The notes: generated by a model from the letters alone, not told the origin. Numbered from the stretch's first letter, positions 10,333 to 19,638 are shown. The stretch: DNA of 64,000 nucleotides from Mycobacterium sp. ITM-2016-00316 (GCF_002968335.2 NZ_CP134398.1:1364001-1428000), one strand, 5' to 3'. A program made the numbers and translations.

Positions 10333-11187
10333 GTGCCTGCCCGAATCGTCATCACCGGCGCGGGCGGGCAGGTCGGCCGGTTCCTGGGCGGTGAACTCAC
10401 CACCCAGGGGCGCGATCTGCTCGCGTGTACGTCGTCGCAGTGGGACATCACCGATCCGGCCGCCGGCACCGACATCGTCGCCCCCGGCGATCTGGTGATC
10501 AACTGTGCCGCCCTGACCGCCGTCGACATCGCCGAGACCGCGGAGGCCCGCGCGTATGCCGTCAACGCCGTCGGGGCAGGAAATGTCGCGCGTGTCTGCG
10601 CGTCCCACGGCGCCCGGCTCATCCACATCTCCACCGACTACGTGTTCAGTGGTGAATTCGACGGGGCCCCGCGGCCCTACGAGGTGGACGATCCCGTCGG
10701 CCCGCGCAGTGTGTACGGCCGCAGCAAGCTCGCCGGGGAGCGGGAGGTGCACGGCGTGCTGCCGGAGGCAACCGTCGTGCGCACCGCCTGGGTGTACACC
10801 GGGGTGGGCAGCGATTTCGTCGCCACCATGCGCCGGCTGGAATCCGAACGTGACCACGTGGAAGTGGTCGCCGATCAGACCGGCTCGCCGACCTATGTCG
10901 CCGACCTGGTCGGGGCACTGCTGCTGATCGCCGACGATCCGGCGCCCGCGCCGCTGCTGCACGTCGCCAACACCGGCCCGGCCAGCCGCTACGAGCTGGC
11001 CCGCGCGGTGTTCGCCGGGATCGGAGCCGACCCGCAGCGGGTGCGGCCGGTGAGCACCGATCGGCACCCGCGGCCCGCGCCGCGTCCGGTGTACTCGGCG
11101 CTGTCGACCGCCCGCTATGACGCCGACCACAGCCCGATGCGGTCCTGGCAGGACGGGCTGCACGCCGCCCTGACGGCGTTGCGGTGA
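10333..11187 (+). CDS. rmlD: dTDP-4-dehydrorhamnose reductase
   Basis: Last step of dTDP-L-rhamnose synthesis: NADPH reduction of dTDP-6-deoxy-L-lyxo-4-hexulose. An extended SDR fold is visible: VITGAGGQVGRFL for the cofactor loop, STDYVFSG, and the catalytic YGRSKLAGE (YxxxK). The start is GTG at 10333, 5 nt after the glycosidase stop, giving 284 residues. dTDP-rhamnose is the donor used by WbbL, encoded immediately downstream; the diglycosyl linker of arabinogalactan depends on it. Confidence 0.95.
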   Translation: MPARIVITGAGGQVGRFLGGELTTQGRDLLACTSSQWDITDPAAGTDIVAPGDLVINCAALTAVDIAETAEARAYAVNAVGAGNVARVCASHGARLIHISTDYVFSGEFDGAPRPYEVDDPVGPRSVYGRSKLAGEREVHGVLPEATVVRTAWVYTGVGSDFVATMRRLESERDHVEVVADQTGSPTYVADLVGALLLIADDPAPAPLLHVANTGPASRYELARAVFAGIGADPQRVRPVSTDRHPRPAPRPVYSALSTARYDADHSPMRSWQDGLHAALTALR

Positions 11188-11203
11188 AGGCCGGGGCGAG
11201 CGT

Positions 11204-11249
11204 TACCCTCTGCAGCGTGGGCGACGAAGTGGCTGGGTGCGGTGACTGA
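11204..11249 (+). promoter_or_regulatory. candidate leaderless promoter with 10-codon mini-ORF over the wbbL start
   Basis: TACCCT (11204-11209) is followed 7 nt later by GTG at 11217. That GTG opens a 10-codon frame (MGDEVAGCGD) ending with TGA at 11247-11249, which overlaps the wbbL GTG at 11242. The arrangement is like leaderless short ORFs coupled to downstream genes in mycobacteria. No experimental support is visible, and the -35 region is not convincing. Confidence 0.4.
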
Positions 11250-12117
11250 CGAACTGAAGGTCGTGACGGTGACCTATTCGCCGGGCCCACATCTGGATCG
11301 TTTCCTGGCCTCGCTGGCGCATGCCACCGATCGTCCGGTGACGGTGATCATGGCCGACAACGGTTCCACCGACGGCGCCCCCGAAGAAGCGGTGCAGCGC
11401 TATCCGAACGTCCGGTTGCTGCGCACCGGCGGCAATCTCGGCTACGGCACCGCGGTGAACCGGGCCGTCGACGCCCACGTCACCGACGGGGAGCTGTTCA
11501 TCGTGGCCAACCCCGATGTGCAGTGGGGTCCGGGCAGCATCGACGAACTGCTGGCGGCCGCGCAGCGGTGGCCGCAGGCCGGTGCGTTCGGCCCGCTGAT
11601 CCGCGATCCGGACGGCTCGGTGTACCCCTCGGCGCGGCATCAGCCCAGCCTGATCCGCGGCGGTATGCACGCCGTCGTGGGCCCGGTCTGGAAATCGAAC
11701 CCCTGGACGGCGGCCTACCGGCAGGAGCGGCTGACCCCCACCGAGCGGCCGGTCGGCTGGCTGTCGGGCGCCTGCCTGCTGCTGCGCCGGGAGGCGTTCA
11801 ACGGCATCGGTGGGTTCGACGAGCGCTATTTCATGTACATGGAGGACGTCGATCTCGGTGATCGCCTCGAGCGGTCGGGCCGGCAGAACGTCTACGTGCC
11901 GACCGCGGAGATCCTGCACGACAAGGGTCACTCGACCGGGCGGGATCCCGCCCGGAATCTGGCGGCCCACCATCGCAGCACCTACACTTTCCTGGCTGAC
12001 CGTCATTCGCGCTGGTGGCAGGCCCCGCTGAGGTGGACGATCAGGGGTGCGCTGGCAACCCGAGCCGGTCTGGTGGTCCGGAACTCTCGACGCAAACAGG
12101 CGAAAGGGCGGCTCTGA
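11242..12117 (+). CDS. wbbL: L-rhamnosyltransferase of the arabinogalactan linker
   Basis: GT2-family glycosyltransferase adding rhamnose to decaprenyl-PP-GlcNAc, forming the linker between peptidoglycan and arabinogalactan. The N-terminal fold reads VTVTYSPGPHLDRFLASL, with MADNGSTDG and the DXD-like NPDVQWGPGS. GWLSGACLLLRREAF and FDERYFMYMEDVDLGDR follow, the latter holding the catalytic ED region. 291 residues. The GTG at 11242 gives MTDELKVVTV, matching the remembered M. tuberculosis start. A 10-codon ORF overlaps the start (see separate entry). manC begins one base after its stop. Confidence 0.93.
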   Translation: MTDELKVVTVTYSPGPHLDRFLASLAHATDRPVTVIMADNGSTDGAPEEAVQRYPNVRLLRTGGNLGYGTAVNRAVDAHVTDGELFIVANPDVQWGPGSIDELLAAAQRWPQAGAFGPLIRDPDGSVYPSARHQPSLIRGGMHAVVGPVWKSNPWTAAYRQERLTPTERPVGWLSGACLLLRREAFNGIGGFDERYFMYMEDVDLGDRLERSGRQNVYVPTAEILHDKGHSTGRDPARNLAAHHRSTYTFLADRHSRWWQAPLRWTIRGALATRAGLVVRNSRRKQAKGRL

Positions 12118-12118
12118 C

Positions 12119-13207
12119 ATGGCCGGCACACTCGATCCCGCGGACGTGGACGCGGTCATTCTGGTCGGCGGGCAGGGCACCCGATTGCGCCCGCTGACCC
12201 TGTCGGCGCCCAAACCGATGTTGCCGACGGCCGGTCTGCCGTTCCTCACCCACCTGCTGTCGCGAATCGCCGCGGCCGGTATCCAGCACGTGGTGCTGGG
12301 CACCTCCTACAAGGCCGAGGTCTTCGAAGCGGCCTTCGGCGACGGGTCGAAGCTCGGATTGGAGATCGAGTACGTCGTCGAGGAGGAGGCGCTGGGCACC
12401 GGTGGCGGTATCGCCAACGTGGCCGGCAAGCTGCGCCACGACACCGCGCTGGTGTTCAACGGCGATGTGCTCTCCGGTGCCGATCTCGGCGCCCTGCTGA
12501 ACTGCCACGCCGGACATCAGGCCGATGTGACACTGCATCTCGTGCGGGTCGGGGATCCGCGTGCCTTCGGTTGCGTGCCCACCGACGCCGACGGCCGGGT
12601 CACCGCATTCCTGGAGAAGACCCAGGACCCGCCGACCGATCAGATCAACGCCGGCTGTTATGTCTTCCGCCGCGAGATCATCGACCAGATCCCGAAGGGC
12701 CGGGCCCTGTCGGTGGAGCGCGAGGTGTTCCCGAAGCTGCTCACCGACGGGAAGAAGGTGTGCGGCTACGTCGACGCCAGCTACTGGCGGGATATGGGCA
12801 CCCCGGACGATTTCGTGCGGGGCTCGGCGGATCTGGTCCGCGGTATTGCCCCGTCGCCCGCGCTGCAGCATCAGCGCGGCGAGTTCCTCATCCACGACGG
12901 CGCGGCCGTCTCACCCGGCGCGTTGCTGCTCGGCGGGACAGTGGTCGGCCGGGGCGCCGAGATCGGCGCGGGCGCCCGACTGGACGGCGCGGTCATCTTC
13001 GACGGCGTCCGGGTCGAGGCCGGGGCCGTGATCGAGCGCTCGATCATCGGGTTCGGTGCCCGCATCGGACCGCGGGCGCTCATCCGCGACGGAGTCATCG
13101 GGGACGGTGCCGACATCGGGGCCCGGTGTGAGCTGCTGCGCGGTGCCCGGGTGTGGCCGGGGGTGACCATCCCCGACGGGGGGATCCGCTACTCCACCGA
13201 CGTCTGA
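12119..13207 (+). CDS. manC: mannose-1-phosphate guanylyltransferase (GDP-mannose pyrophosphorylase)
   Basis: Makes GDP-mannose from mannose-1-phosphate and GTP, feeding PIM, LM/LAM and glycoprotein mannosylation. The nucleotidyltransferase signature LVGGQGTRLRPLTLSAPKP is at about residues 15-33. The C-terminal third is a left-handed beta-helix of hexapeptide repeats (GAVIFDGVRVEAGAVIERS, IGFGARIGPRALIRDG). 362 residues, normal length. The ATG follows the wbbL stop by one base. This is the gene called manB (Rv3264c) in older M. tuberculosis annotation. It links to pmm and manA in this window. Confidence 0.92.
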   Translation: MAGTLDPADVDAVILVGGQGTRLRPLTLSAPKPMLPTAGLPFLTHLLSRIAAAGIQHVVLGTSYKAEVFEAAFGDGSKLGLEIEYVVEEEALGTGGGIANVAGKLRHDTALVFNGDVLSGADLGALLNCHAGHQADVTLHLVRVGDPRAFGCVPTDADGRVTAFLEKTQDPPTDQINAGCYVFRREIIDQIPKGRALSVEREVFPKLLTDGKKVCGYVDASYWRDMGTPDDFVRGSADLVRGIAPSPALQHQRGEFLIHDGAAVSPGALLLGGTVVGRGAEIGAGARLDGAVIFDGVRVEAGAVIERSIIGFGARIGPRALIRDGVIGDGADIGARCELLRGARVWPGVTIPDGGIRYSTDV

Positions 13208-13235
13208 CCGCGAGGCCGGAAGGTGCTGTGCGCTT

Positions 13236-14027
13236 TCACAATTGGTGAACGCGCAGGAACTCACGGATATCGTCGATCCATACCGACGCCTCTTCGGGGG
13301 TGAAGATGTGGCCGGCATCGGGGTACTCGATCAGGGTCGCGCCCGGTATGGCCGCAGCCAGTTGGCGGGTCGTCTGCGGGAGCACGATGCGGTCCTGGCC
13401 ACCGGCGAAGACCACGGTGGGTACCCCGATGGCGCCGCACGCGGCAAGGGTGTCGACGGATGCCGCCAACCGCGCCTGATCCGCTCCGCCGGCGGGGTAG
13501 TGCTCCAGCGTCATCGCTACGGCCGCATCGGCGGCTTGTCGGTCGAGTCCGCCGAGCACCGCGGGGGAGGACAGGCTCACCAGGTAGCCGGCCAGCGTCG
13601 CATGATCCCCACTGTGCGCGAGCGCGGTCCAGGTGTCGACCACCAGTCGCAGCTGCTGGTCGCCGCGCGCGAATCCCACGGTGAGCAGCAGCCCCGTCAC
13701 CCGGTCCGGGTGGCGCACGGCGGCCGTCACTGCGACGGCCGTCCCCAGCGACAGGCCGAGGATGGGGAACCGATCGAAGCCGGCCTCGACCGCGGCCGTG
13801 ACCAACGAATCGGCGAGGACGGTCAGCTCCAGCGCGTCGCGGGCCGCGGGGGTGGATCCCGAACCGGGGTAGTTCAGGCCGATGAGCCTGCGGGTGGCCG
13901 ACAGGGTGTCGATCACCTGCCCGAAGTTGGCGCCGACGCTGCCGCCCGCCCCATGGGCCAGCACGAGCGGCGATCCGGTCCCGGTCGCGATGATGTCCGG
14001 GTCTGCGACGAGGCGTGGTGGCGTCAT
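13236..14027 (-). CDS. alpha/beta hydrolase
   Basis: A 263-residue alpha/beta-hydrolase with HGAGGS oxyanion region (residue ~25), nucleophile elbow GLSLG (residue ~92), acid in GGQDRIV and histidine in DAGHIF. Substrate unknown. Transcription appears controlled by the divergent MerR regulator: a MerR-type promoter lies in the 72-bp gap, with -10 TAACGT 7 nt before the ATG, giving a probably leaderless mRNA. It is inserted between manC and the F420 genes relative to the remembered M. tuberculosis order. Confidence 0.85.
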   Translation of the reverse strand: MTPPRLVADPDIIATGTGSPLVLAHGAGGSVGANFGQVIDTLSATRRLIGLNYPGSGSTPAARDALELTVLADSLVTAAVEAGFDRFPILGLSLGTAVAVTAAVRHPDRVTGLLLTVGFARGDQQLRLVVDTWTALAHSGDHATLAGYLVSLSSPAVLGGLDRQAADAAVAMTLEHYPAGGADQARLAASVDTLAACGAIGVPTVVFAGGQDRIVLPQTTRQLAAAIPGATLIEYPDAGHIFTPEEASVWIDDIREFLRVHQL

Positions 14028-14034
14028 ACAGTGG

Positions 14035-14066
14035 ACGTTAAACCTTCACGCCGGCGTCAAGGTCAA
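14035..14066 (-). promoter_or_regulatory. MerR-type promoter and operator for the alpha/beta hydrolase
   Basis: On the minus strand, -35 TTGACC (14061-14066) and -10 TAACGT (14035-14040) are separated by 20 bp, the overlong spacing typical of MerR-activated promoters. The spacer holds a near-perfect dyad: ACCTTCACGCC (14042-14052) and GGCGTCAAGGT (14053-14063), one mismatch. The start codon is 7 nt after the -10. The divergent gene encodes a MerR regulator, the obvious ligand. Confidence 0.75.
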
Positions 14067-14099
14067 CCTCGTGCGACGACGATCACATGGGCAGGGGCA

Positions 14100-14486
14100 A
14101 TGCGAATCGGGGAGCTCGCGCAACGCTGCAACGTATCCGCCAGGTCGCTGCGTTACTACGAGGAACAGCAACTGCTGCACTCCAACCGCCACGCGAACGG
14201 ATACCGTGACTACCCCGAGTCGGCCGTCGGCGCGGTGACCCAGATCCGGGCGTTGATCGACGCCGGGTTCAGCGCCGCGACCATCCGAAAAGTGTTGCCG
14301 TGCCTCAACGGCGACGATGTGGACATGTGCCCGCAGGTGGCCGAGGTCATCCGTGAGACGTTGCGGGGCATCGAGGATCAACTGCGCGACCTGGACGCCA
14401 AGCGCAGTAAGGTCACCGCGCTGCTGTCGGGCCAGGGCGTGCCCTCGCGCGCCGGCGCCGACGAGGCATCGGGTCGCGTTCGGTGA
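14100..14486 (+). CDS. MerR family transcriptional regulator
   Basis: 128 residues. The N-terminal winged helix is clear: MRIGELAQRCNVSARSLRYYEEQ followed by GYRDY for the wing. An effector helix RETLRGIEDQLRDLDAKRSKV forms the dimer coiled coil. A cysteine pair (PCLNGDDVDMCPQ) lies at the domain junction; this is common in actinobacterial drug- or redox-sensing MerR members and does not by itself prove metal binding. It is divergent from the hydrolase and probably distorts the overlong promoter between them. The start ATG at 14100 fits family N-termini. Confidence 0.88.
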   Translation: MRIGELAQRCNVSARSLRYYEEQQLLHSNRHANGYRDYPESAVGAVTQIRALIDAGFSAATIRKVLPCLNGDDVDMCPQVAEVIRETLRGIEDQLRDLDAKRSKVTALLSGQGVPSRAGADEASGRVR

Positions 14487-14586
14487 GCTGTGCTGCGACC
14501 GGTGCGGCGATGACTTCGAGCCATGTGGGGGTGGTCTTCGTCGTCGATGTCCTGCGCAGCCGTTCGGCATCTGCGGCAGAGTAGAT

Positions 14587-14611
14587 CTCGCCCTGTCACC
14601 ACGGCGAGGAG
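14587..14611 (+). promoter_or_regulatory. hairpin overlapping the sdaA ribosome binding site
   Basis: CTCGCC (14587-14592) can pair with GGCGAG (14603-14608) around a 10-nt loop. The right arm is part of the Shine-Dalgarno GGCGAGGAG that serves the ATG at 14620. Pairing would hide the ribosome binding site, so this could be a translational switch. It may also be chance in GC-rich DNA. Confidence 0.35.
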
Positions 14612-14619
14612 CCGCACCG

Positions 14620-15984
14620 ATGACCTACAGCGTTTTCGAGCTCTTCAAGATCGGGATCGGACCGTCGAGTTCACACACCGTGGGTCCGATGATCGCCGCA
14701 CACCGGTTCGCGGATCTGCTGGTGACATCGGGTGTGCTGGAGTCCACCAGCCGGGTGGCGGTCGATCTGTTCGGATCGCTCGGCGCCACCGGCGAGGGGC
14801 ACGGCAGCATTCCCGCCGTGGCGCTCGGCCTACTCGGCGAACTGCCCGAGCAGGTCGACCCGCAGGGGATCCCGTCGACGCTGGCCGGTATCCGCGACAG
14901 TCACGCGCTGACGATCCTCGGCAGGCACACCATCGGTTTCCGCCTCGACGACGATGTCGTGTTGCACCCCCGCAAGCGCATCGGCACCCACTCGAATGCG
15001 ATGCGTTTCGTCGCATCCGATGCCGGCGGCACGATTCTCGCCGAACGGGTCTACTACTCGATCGGTGGCGGATTCGTCACCGACGATCACGGTGCGGGTC
15101 CCGACACCGGCGCACGCCCGCCGATTCCGCATCCGTTCGGCAGTGGCGAGGACCTGCTGCGCGTGGCGTCCCACACCGGACTGGCGATCAGCGGCATCGC
15201 CCGCGCCAACGAGGACGCCCTGCGCCCCTCGGCGGCGGTCCACGCGGACCTGCTGCGCATCTGGTCGGTCATGCGCGACTGCGTGGCGCAGGGTTGCGCC
15301 ACCCACGGGGTGCTGCCGGGTGGTCTGCATGTTCGCCGGCGGGCCGCCGATCAGGCCGCGTACCTGGCCTCGCCCTCAGATGCCGATCCCTGGTCCGCCA
15401 TGGACCATGTCACCACCTACGCCCTGGCGGTCAACGAGCAGAACGCCGCCGGCGGCCGGGTGGTGACGGCACCCACCAACGGCGCCGCGGGCATCATTCC
15501 GGCCGTGTTGCACTACTACAGCGAGTTCGTCGCCGAGGCCGACGACGACGGCGTGGTCCGGTTTCTGCTGACCGCAGCCGCGATCGGTTCGATCATCAAG
15601 GAGAACGCCTCCATCAGCGGTGCCGAGGTCGGCTGCCAGGGCGAGGTCGGGTCGGCCTGCGCCATGGCGGCCGCCGGTCTGGCCGAAGTCCTCGGCGGCA
15701 CACCCGAGCAGGTCGAGAATGCGGCCGAGATCGGCATCGAGCACAACCTGGGCCTGACGTGTGATCCCGTCGGCGGGCTGGTGCAGATCCCGTGCATCGA
15801 GCGCAACGCCGTCGCCGCGGTCAAGGCGATCACCGCCGCGCGCATGGCGCTGCGCGGCGATGGACAGCACCGGGTGTCGCTCGATGATGCGGTGAAGACC
15901 ATGCGGGAGACCGGAATCGACATGCTCGACAAGTACAAGGAGACCGCGCAGGGCGGGCTGGCGCTCAACGTCGTGGAGTGCTGA
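14620..15984 (+). CDS. sdaA: L-serine ammonia-lyase, iron-sulfur type
   Basis: Deaminates L-serine to pyruvate using a 4Fe-4S cluster. A single-chain enzyme of 454 residues: N-terminal beta domain ([21 protein letters not shown], substrate loop SSSHT) and C-terminal alpha domain with [18 protein letters not shown] and [24 protein letters not shown]. Cysteines in [10 protein letters not shown], in LTCDPVGG and in IPCIERN are the cluster/active-site candidates. The start ATG has GGCGAGGAG upstream. Not in this neighbourhood in M. tuberculosis (there it is Rv0069c, from memory). Confidence 0.93.
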   Translation: MTYSVFELFKIGIGPSSSHTVGPMIAAHRFADLLVTSGVLESTSRVAVDLFGSLGATGEGHGSIPAVALGLLGELPEQVDPQGIPSTLAGIRDSHALTILGRHTIGFRLDDDVVLHPRKRIGTHSNAMRFVASDAGGTILAERVYYSIGGGFVTDDHGAGPDTGARPPIPHPFGSGEDLLRVASHTGLAISGIARANEDALRPSAAVHADLLRIWSVMRDCVAQGCATHGVLPGGLHVRRRAADQAAYLASPSDADPWSAMDHVTTYALAVNEQNAAGGRVVTAPTNGAAGIIPAVLHYYSEFVAEADDDGVVRFLLTAAAIGSIIKENASISGAEVGCQGEVGSACAMAAAGLAEVLGGTPEQVENAAEIGIEHNLGLTCDPVGGLVQIPCIERNAVAAVKAITAARMALRGDGQHRVSLDDAVKTMRETGIDMLDKYKETAQGGLALNVVEC

Positions 15985-15992
15985 GTTCCTGG

Positions 15993-16526
15993 CTAGGCCG
16001 TGCGGGCAGCGCGGGCCAGCGCCAGCAGTGCCGGGTCATCCCGCGGCATTGCCTCCAGCGGCCACCAGCGCAGATCCAGGGACTCGTCGCTGCGTACGAA
16101 ATCGGTGCCGGCCGGTGCGCGCACGACGAACTGCAGATCCAAGTGGCGGGTGGGCAGCCCGAGGGAGCAGGTCAACGGATGTACATGCAGCGCAACCATG
16201 TCCGGGTCGATGCGCAGCCCGTCGATACCCGACTCCTCGGTGGCTTCACGCAGTGCCGCCGCGGTGATGTCGGCGTCGGAGTCCTCGCAGTGCCCACCCA
16301 GCTGCAGCCAGCGGCCGACGCGCGGGTGCAGGGTGAGCAGCGCGTGCTCGCCGCTGTGATCGAGAAGCAGTGCCGAGGCCGTGACATGCCCGGGCTCGCA
16401 GGCCCGCTCGCAGGCGTCGGGCCGGGCCAGCACGAACGCCAGCACCGCGTGGCGCAACGCGTCCTGCTCGGGATCGGGCGCGTTCCACCGGGACAGCAGG
16501 TCGACGACGGAGGCGTGCAGGCTCAT
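15993..16526 (-). CDS. Nudix hydrolase
   Basis: 177 residues with a Nudix box variant: [19 protein letters not shown] then REATEESGI, which has the REATEE core and a GGHxExxD type front half. Nudix enzymes hydrolyse nucleoside diphosphates linked to another moiety. The ATG overlaps the fbiB stop (ATGA), so it is the third gene of fbiA-fbiB-nudix. That suggests a role in F420 metabolism or clean-up of a GDP-linked by-product, but this is inference. N-terminal helices precede the domain. Confidence 0.88.
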   Translation of the reverse strand: MSLHASVVDLLSRWNAPDPEQDALRHAVLAFVLARPDACERACEPGHVTASALLLDHSGEHALLTLHPRVGRWLQLGGHCEDSDADITAAALREATEESGIDGLRIDPDMVALHVHPLTCSLGLPTRHLDLQFVVRAPAGTDFVRSDESLDLRWWPLEAMPRDDPALLALARAARTA

Positions 16527-17866
16527 CTCCGGATCAGCAACCCGTCGACGGGTGCCGGCTCGCGGGGCCCGGTCTCCTCGGCGGGGTAGCCGATCGCGAT
16601 GGCGCCCAACGGCTCCCAGTCGTCTGCGGTGGCCAGCTCGCGGCGGGTGATCTCGGCGGCGAAGATCGTCGAACCGATCCAGCAGCTGCCCACCCCGCGG
16701 ACCGCCAGTGCCACCAGCAGTCCCTGCACGGCCGCGCCCGCGGCGACCGTGAACATGGTGTGCTCGGCCGCCGTGCGCTGCGGATCCGGATAGCTGTGTG
16801 CGCCATCGGGAACCATGAACGGAATGATCAGTTCGGGGGCGTCGTAGAGGATCTGGCCGCGGCCGGTGCGGCGCTCGGCATCCTCGTCGGAGCGACCGTC
16901 GGCGGTCAGATCGGCATGCCATTGGCGCTTCATCGCGTCGAGCAGCGACAGCCGGGTTGCCGGGTCGCGCACCCACACGAAGCGCACCGGGCGGGTGTGA
17001 TGCGGTGCCGGCGCGGTCAGCGCCTCGGCGACCGACTCTTCGATGAGCGCGGTGTCGACCGGCTCGGCGGCGAACCGGCGCACCGAACGGCGCAGCAACT
17101 GTGCCTGTGTGCGGCCCAAGTGAATCGCTTCGGCGGTGCCGAGCCAGAACAGGTCGTCCTCGCCGCTGCGGACCAGGGTGTGGCCTCCTGAGCCGTCGTC
17201 GTGCAGCTGCAGTCCGCGTACCACCGCCACCGGGATGCCGGTCAGCTTGCCCTTCACCAGATCTGCCGCGGCGGCGAGTTCGTCGGCCACCGCGATCTCG
17301 GTCACCACGAGCTCGTTTCCATGCGGGTCCTGGGCGCCCGCATAACCGTGCAGGACTGTCAGCCCGGCCGCGCCGATCGCGACATCGGTCTGCCCGTTGC
17401 GCCAGGCCCGTCCCATCGTGTCGGTGACGACGATGCCGACCCGAACGCCCAGATGCGTTGCGATACCGTCGCGGATCGCCGCAGCGCTGCCATCCGGATC
17501 GACGGGCAGCAGGGCCAGTTCGGCGGCGTCGATATTGGATCCGTCCACCCCGGCGGCCGCCTGGATCAACCCGATGGCGTTCTCGGTGATGAGCGTCTTG
17601 CCCTTGCGGGCCAGTACCCGGACCGCCTCGTCGTCGATGAGCTTGCGGCGCAGGATGTCCCGCTGCTCGGGATCGGTGGGCGCGGCGACGATGCGGCCCT
17701 CGGTCTTGGAGAGCACCTTGCTGGTGATGACGACCACGTCGTCATCGCGCAACCAGCCGGCGGCGCCGGCGATGGCCGCGGCCAGATTGTCGCCGGGACG
17801 GAACTCGCCGAGCCCGGTCACCGGGATGATCTCGATGGGCTGCGCAGTACCGTGTTCTGCACTCAC
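16523..17866 (-). CDS. fbiB: F420 gamma-glutamyl ligase / dehydro-F420 reductase FbiB
   Basis: Bifunctional enzyme of coenzyme F420 maturation. The N-terminal domain (about residues 1-245) is a CofE-like GTP-dependent glutamyl ligase, with [15 protein letters not shown] and [19 protein letters not shown]. The C-terminal domain (about 260-447) is a nitroreductase-fold FMN domain, with [13 protein letters not shown] near its start and SCWIGSTIF; in mycobacteria it reduces dehydro-F420. The GTG start at 17866 overlaps the fbiA stop by 4 nt, giving 447 residues, as in the M. tuberculosis protein. Confidence 0.95.
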   Translation of the reverse strand: MSAEHGTAQPIEIIPVTGLGEFRPGDNLAAAIAGAAGWLRDDDVVVITSKVLSKTEGRIVAAPTDPEQRDILRRKLIDDEAVRVLARKGKTLITENAIGLIQAAAGVDGSNIDAAELALLPVDPDGSAAAIRDGIATHLGVRVGIVVTDTMGRAWRNGQTDVAIGAAGLTVLHGYAGAQDPHGNELVVTEIAVADELAAAADLVKGKLTGIPVAVVRGLQLHDDGSGGHTLVRSGEDDLFWLGTAEAIHLGRTQAQLLRRSVRRFAAEPVDTALIEESVAEALTAPAPHHTRPVRFVWVRDPATRLSLLDAMKRQWHADLTADGRSDEDAERRTGRGQILYDAPELIIPFMVPDGAHSYPDPQRTAAEHTMFTVAAGAAVQGLLVALAVRGVGSCWIGSTIFAAEITRRELATADDWEPLGAIAIGYPAEETGPREPAPVDGLLIRR

Positions 17867-18861
17867 GGCGTGACGCCCGCCAATTGCAGGCCGGCCCGCA
17901 CCATTTCGGCGGTCGCCGCCGGGTCGGTCATGAGCAGGGGGGCTTGCCGGACCTCGACACCCTCGATGGTGGCGGCGTCGCCCGCGTCGATCAGCCAGCC
18001 GTCCAGGATGCCGACGCCGCTGCGGGCGCCGAAGTGCTTTCCGACGCCCTCCGAGGACGATTCGACACCGATCACCGAAAGGCATTCGTCGGCCATCCCG
18101 CGCAACGGTTTTCCGGCGATGATGGGGGAGTAGCCGATGACGGGGGCCGACGTGGAACGCAGCGCGCCGCGGATACCGCCGACGGTGAGGATGGAGCCGA
18201 TGCTCACCACCGGGTTGGACGGGGCGATCAGCACCACATCGGCATCGGCGATCGCCTCGGTCACACCTGGTGCGGCTGTGGCCTTGTCGGAGCCGACGTA
18301 GGCGAAGCTGTGCGTCTCGATCTTGGCGCGGTAGCGCACCCACCATTCCTGGAAGTGGATCGCCTTGCGTTCACCATCGGGATCGGTGACGACGACGTGC
18401 GTTTCGCTGCGGTCATCGGTGGCCGGCAGCAGTCGGGCGCCGGGAGCCCATCGGGCGCACAGTGCCTCGGTGACCTGAGAGAGCGGATACCCCGCGCGCA
18501 GCATCTGACTGCGCACCAGATGGGTGGCCAGATCGCGGTCGCCGAGACCGAACCAGTCGGGCTGCACCCCGTAGGCTGCCAGTTCGTCCTTGGCATGCCA
18601 CGTTTCGTCACGGTGACCCCAGCCACGTTCCGGGTCGATACCGCCGCCGAGGGTGTACATGCAGGTGTCGAGGTCCGGACAGATCCGCACGCCGAACATC
18701 CAGGCGTCGTCTCCCACGTTGACGACGGCGGTCAGCTCGTGTTGAGTGGGCGCTTCGGATTCGGCGGCCGCCTCGGCAAACTGCCCGAGTTGCAGCAGGC
18801 GCTGGACGCCCAGGAGGAAGCGGGCGCCACCCACGCCGCCGACCAGAACAGTGACCTTCAC
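17863..18861 (-). CDS. fbiA: 2-phospho-L-lactate/phosphoenolpyruvate transferase FbiA
   Basis: Transfers the phosphoenolpyruvyl (or phospholactyl) unit from its GDP/GPP-activated form to FO, forming the F420-0 core. CofD-family signature at the start: [19 protein letters not shown], with [20 protein letters not shown] and the GPSNP-like loop [14 protein letters not shown]. 332 residues. The GTG start has TAGGGT 8 nt upstream, suggesting a leaderless operon mRNA reading fbiA-fbiB-nudix. Divergent from whiB2. Confidence 0.95.
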   Translation of the reverse strand: MKVTVLVGGVGGARFLLGVQRLLQLGQFAEAAAESEAPTQHELTAVVNVGDDAWMFGVRICPDLDTCMYTLGGGIDPERGWGHRDETWHAKDELAAYGVQPDWFGLGDRDLATHLVRSQMLRAGYPLSQVTEALCARWAPGARLLPATDDRSETHVVVTDPDGERKAIHFQEWWVRYRAKIETHSFAYVGSDKATAAPGVTEAIADADVVLIAPSNPVVSIGSILTVGGIRGALRSTSAPVIGYSPIIAGKPLRGMADECLSVIGVESSSEGVGKHFGARSGVGILDGWLIDAGDAATIEGVEVRQAPLLMTDPAATAEMVRAGLQLAGVTP

Positions 18862-19207
18862 GCCCTCAGACCCTATGCCAGCCAGCTTTCTTCGGTGTGG
18901 CCGCCCGGGGTGTGGGGAACACGCCGGTGCGTGGACACGCCGGATCTATGTCACGAGATGGTATGAAAACTGGCCATTCCGCTTGACCGTGGCAGCTAAC
19001 GCGTGTCTAATCACATCAGTGTCATTTCGTGGTTCGCCCGCCGGTTTCGGTGCCGCAGACCGGGATTCGATCATATGTTCGAATCCGGATGGCCGGACAT
19101 CACAATAGTGATAGCTGGGGCAGTGCTGGAGGGGTTTGGCGATCCGTGATTCAGCAGGGGCCCCGATCGGCAACAACGGGGAAAATAATCAGGTGAGGAG
19201 GCGGAAC
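18862..19207. other. fbiA-whiB2 divergent intergenic region
   Basis: 346 bp with no convincing gene. It holds the fbiA -10 (18870-18875, minus strand) and, on the plus strand, a good vegetative promoter for whiB2 (separate entry) that would leave a leader of about 190 nt. The leader is less GC-rich than surrounding coding sequence. I recognise no riboswitch class in it. Confidence 0.6.
18983..19011 (+). promoter_or_regulatory. candidate SigA-type promoter for whiB2
   Basis: TTGACC (18983-18988), a 17-bp spacer, and TCTAAT (19006-19011). Each hexamer matches five of six consensus bases. Transcription would start near 19018, about 190 nt before the whiB2 ATG. Confidence 0.55.
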
Positions 19208-19603
19208 ATGTCTTTTGAGCAGGTCGATCTCGACCGCGCGCTCCGGTTCGAAGACCGGATGCTCGGTTCAGTGGACAGTGCACCGCACACCACTACCGAT
19301 TCGGCGGCAAGCGAAATGGTTGTGCGCCCGAGTTTGAGCTTGGTGCCCGACCGTATCGAGTTGGCGCCCGAGTCCTTCGAGGACGACGACCAATGGCAGG
19401 AACGCGGTCTGTGTGCGCAGACCGACCCCGAGGCGTTCTTCCCGGAGAAGGGCGGATCGACGCGGGAGGCCAAGCGCATCTGCCAGGGCTGCGAAGTCAA
19501 GGACCGGTGCCTGGAGTACGCGCTGGCCAATGACGAGCGCTTCGGCATCTGGGGCGGCTTGTCCGAGCGGGAGCGCCGCCGCCTCAAGCGCGGCATCATC
19601 TGA
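19208..19603 (+). CDS. whiB2: WhiB-family iron-sulfur transcription factor WhiB2 (WhmD)
   Basis: Small 4Fe-4S regulator needed for septation and cell division in mycobacteria. The Wbl domain has four cysteines in GLCAQTDPEAFF and CQGCEVKDRC, then the turn GIWGGLSERERR and a basic C-terminal end RRRLKRGII. Start ATG 19208 with AGGAGG 6 nt upstream gives 131 residues; the N-terminal extension MSFEQVDLDRALRFE fits the long WhmD form of rapid growers, longer than the 89-residue M. tuberculosis annotation. Divergent from fbiA, convergent with the next gene. Confidence 0.93.
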   Translation: MSFEQVDLDRALRFEDRMLGSVDSAPHTTTDSAASEMVVRPSLSLVPDRIELAPESFEDDDQWQERGLCAQTDPEAFFPEKGGSTREAKRICQGCEVKDRCLEYALANDERFGIWGGLSERERRRLKRGII

Positions 19604-19638
19604 CGCGGCACGTTGCGGCCGCAGGCGGTCGCAACGTG

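Noticed and set aside
18884..18966. C-terminal continuation of the plus-strand frame opposite fbiA
   Set aside because: Antisense shadow of fbiA; the intergenic end has no coding character.
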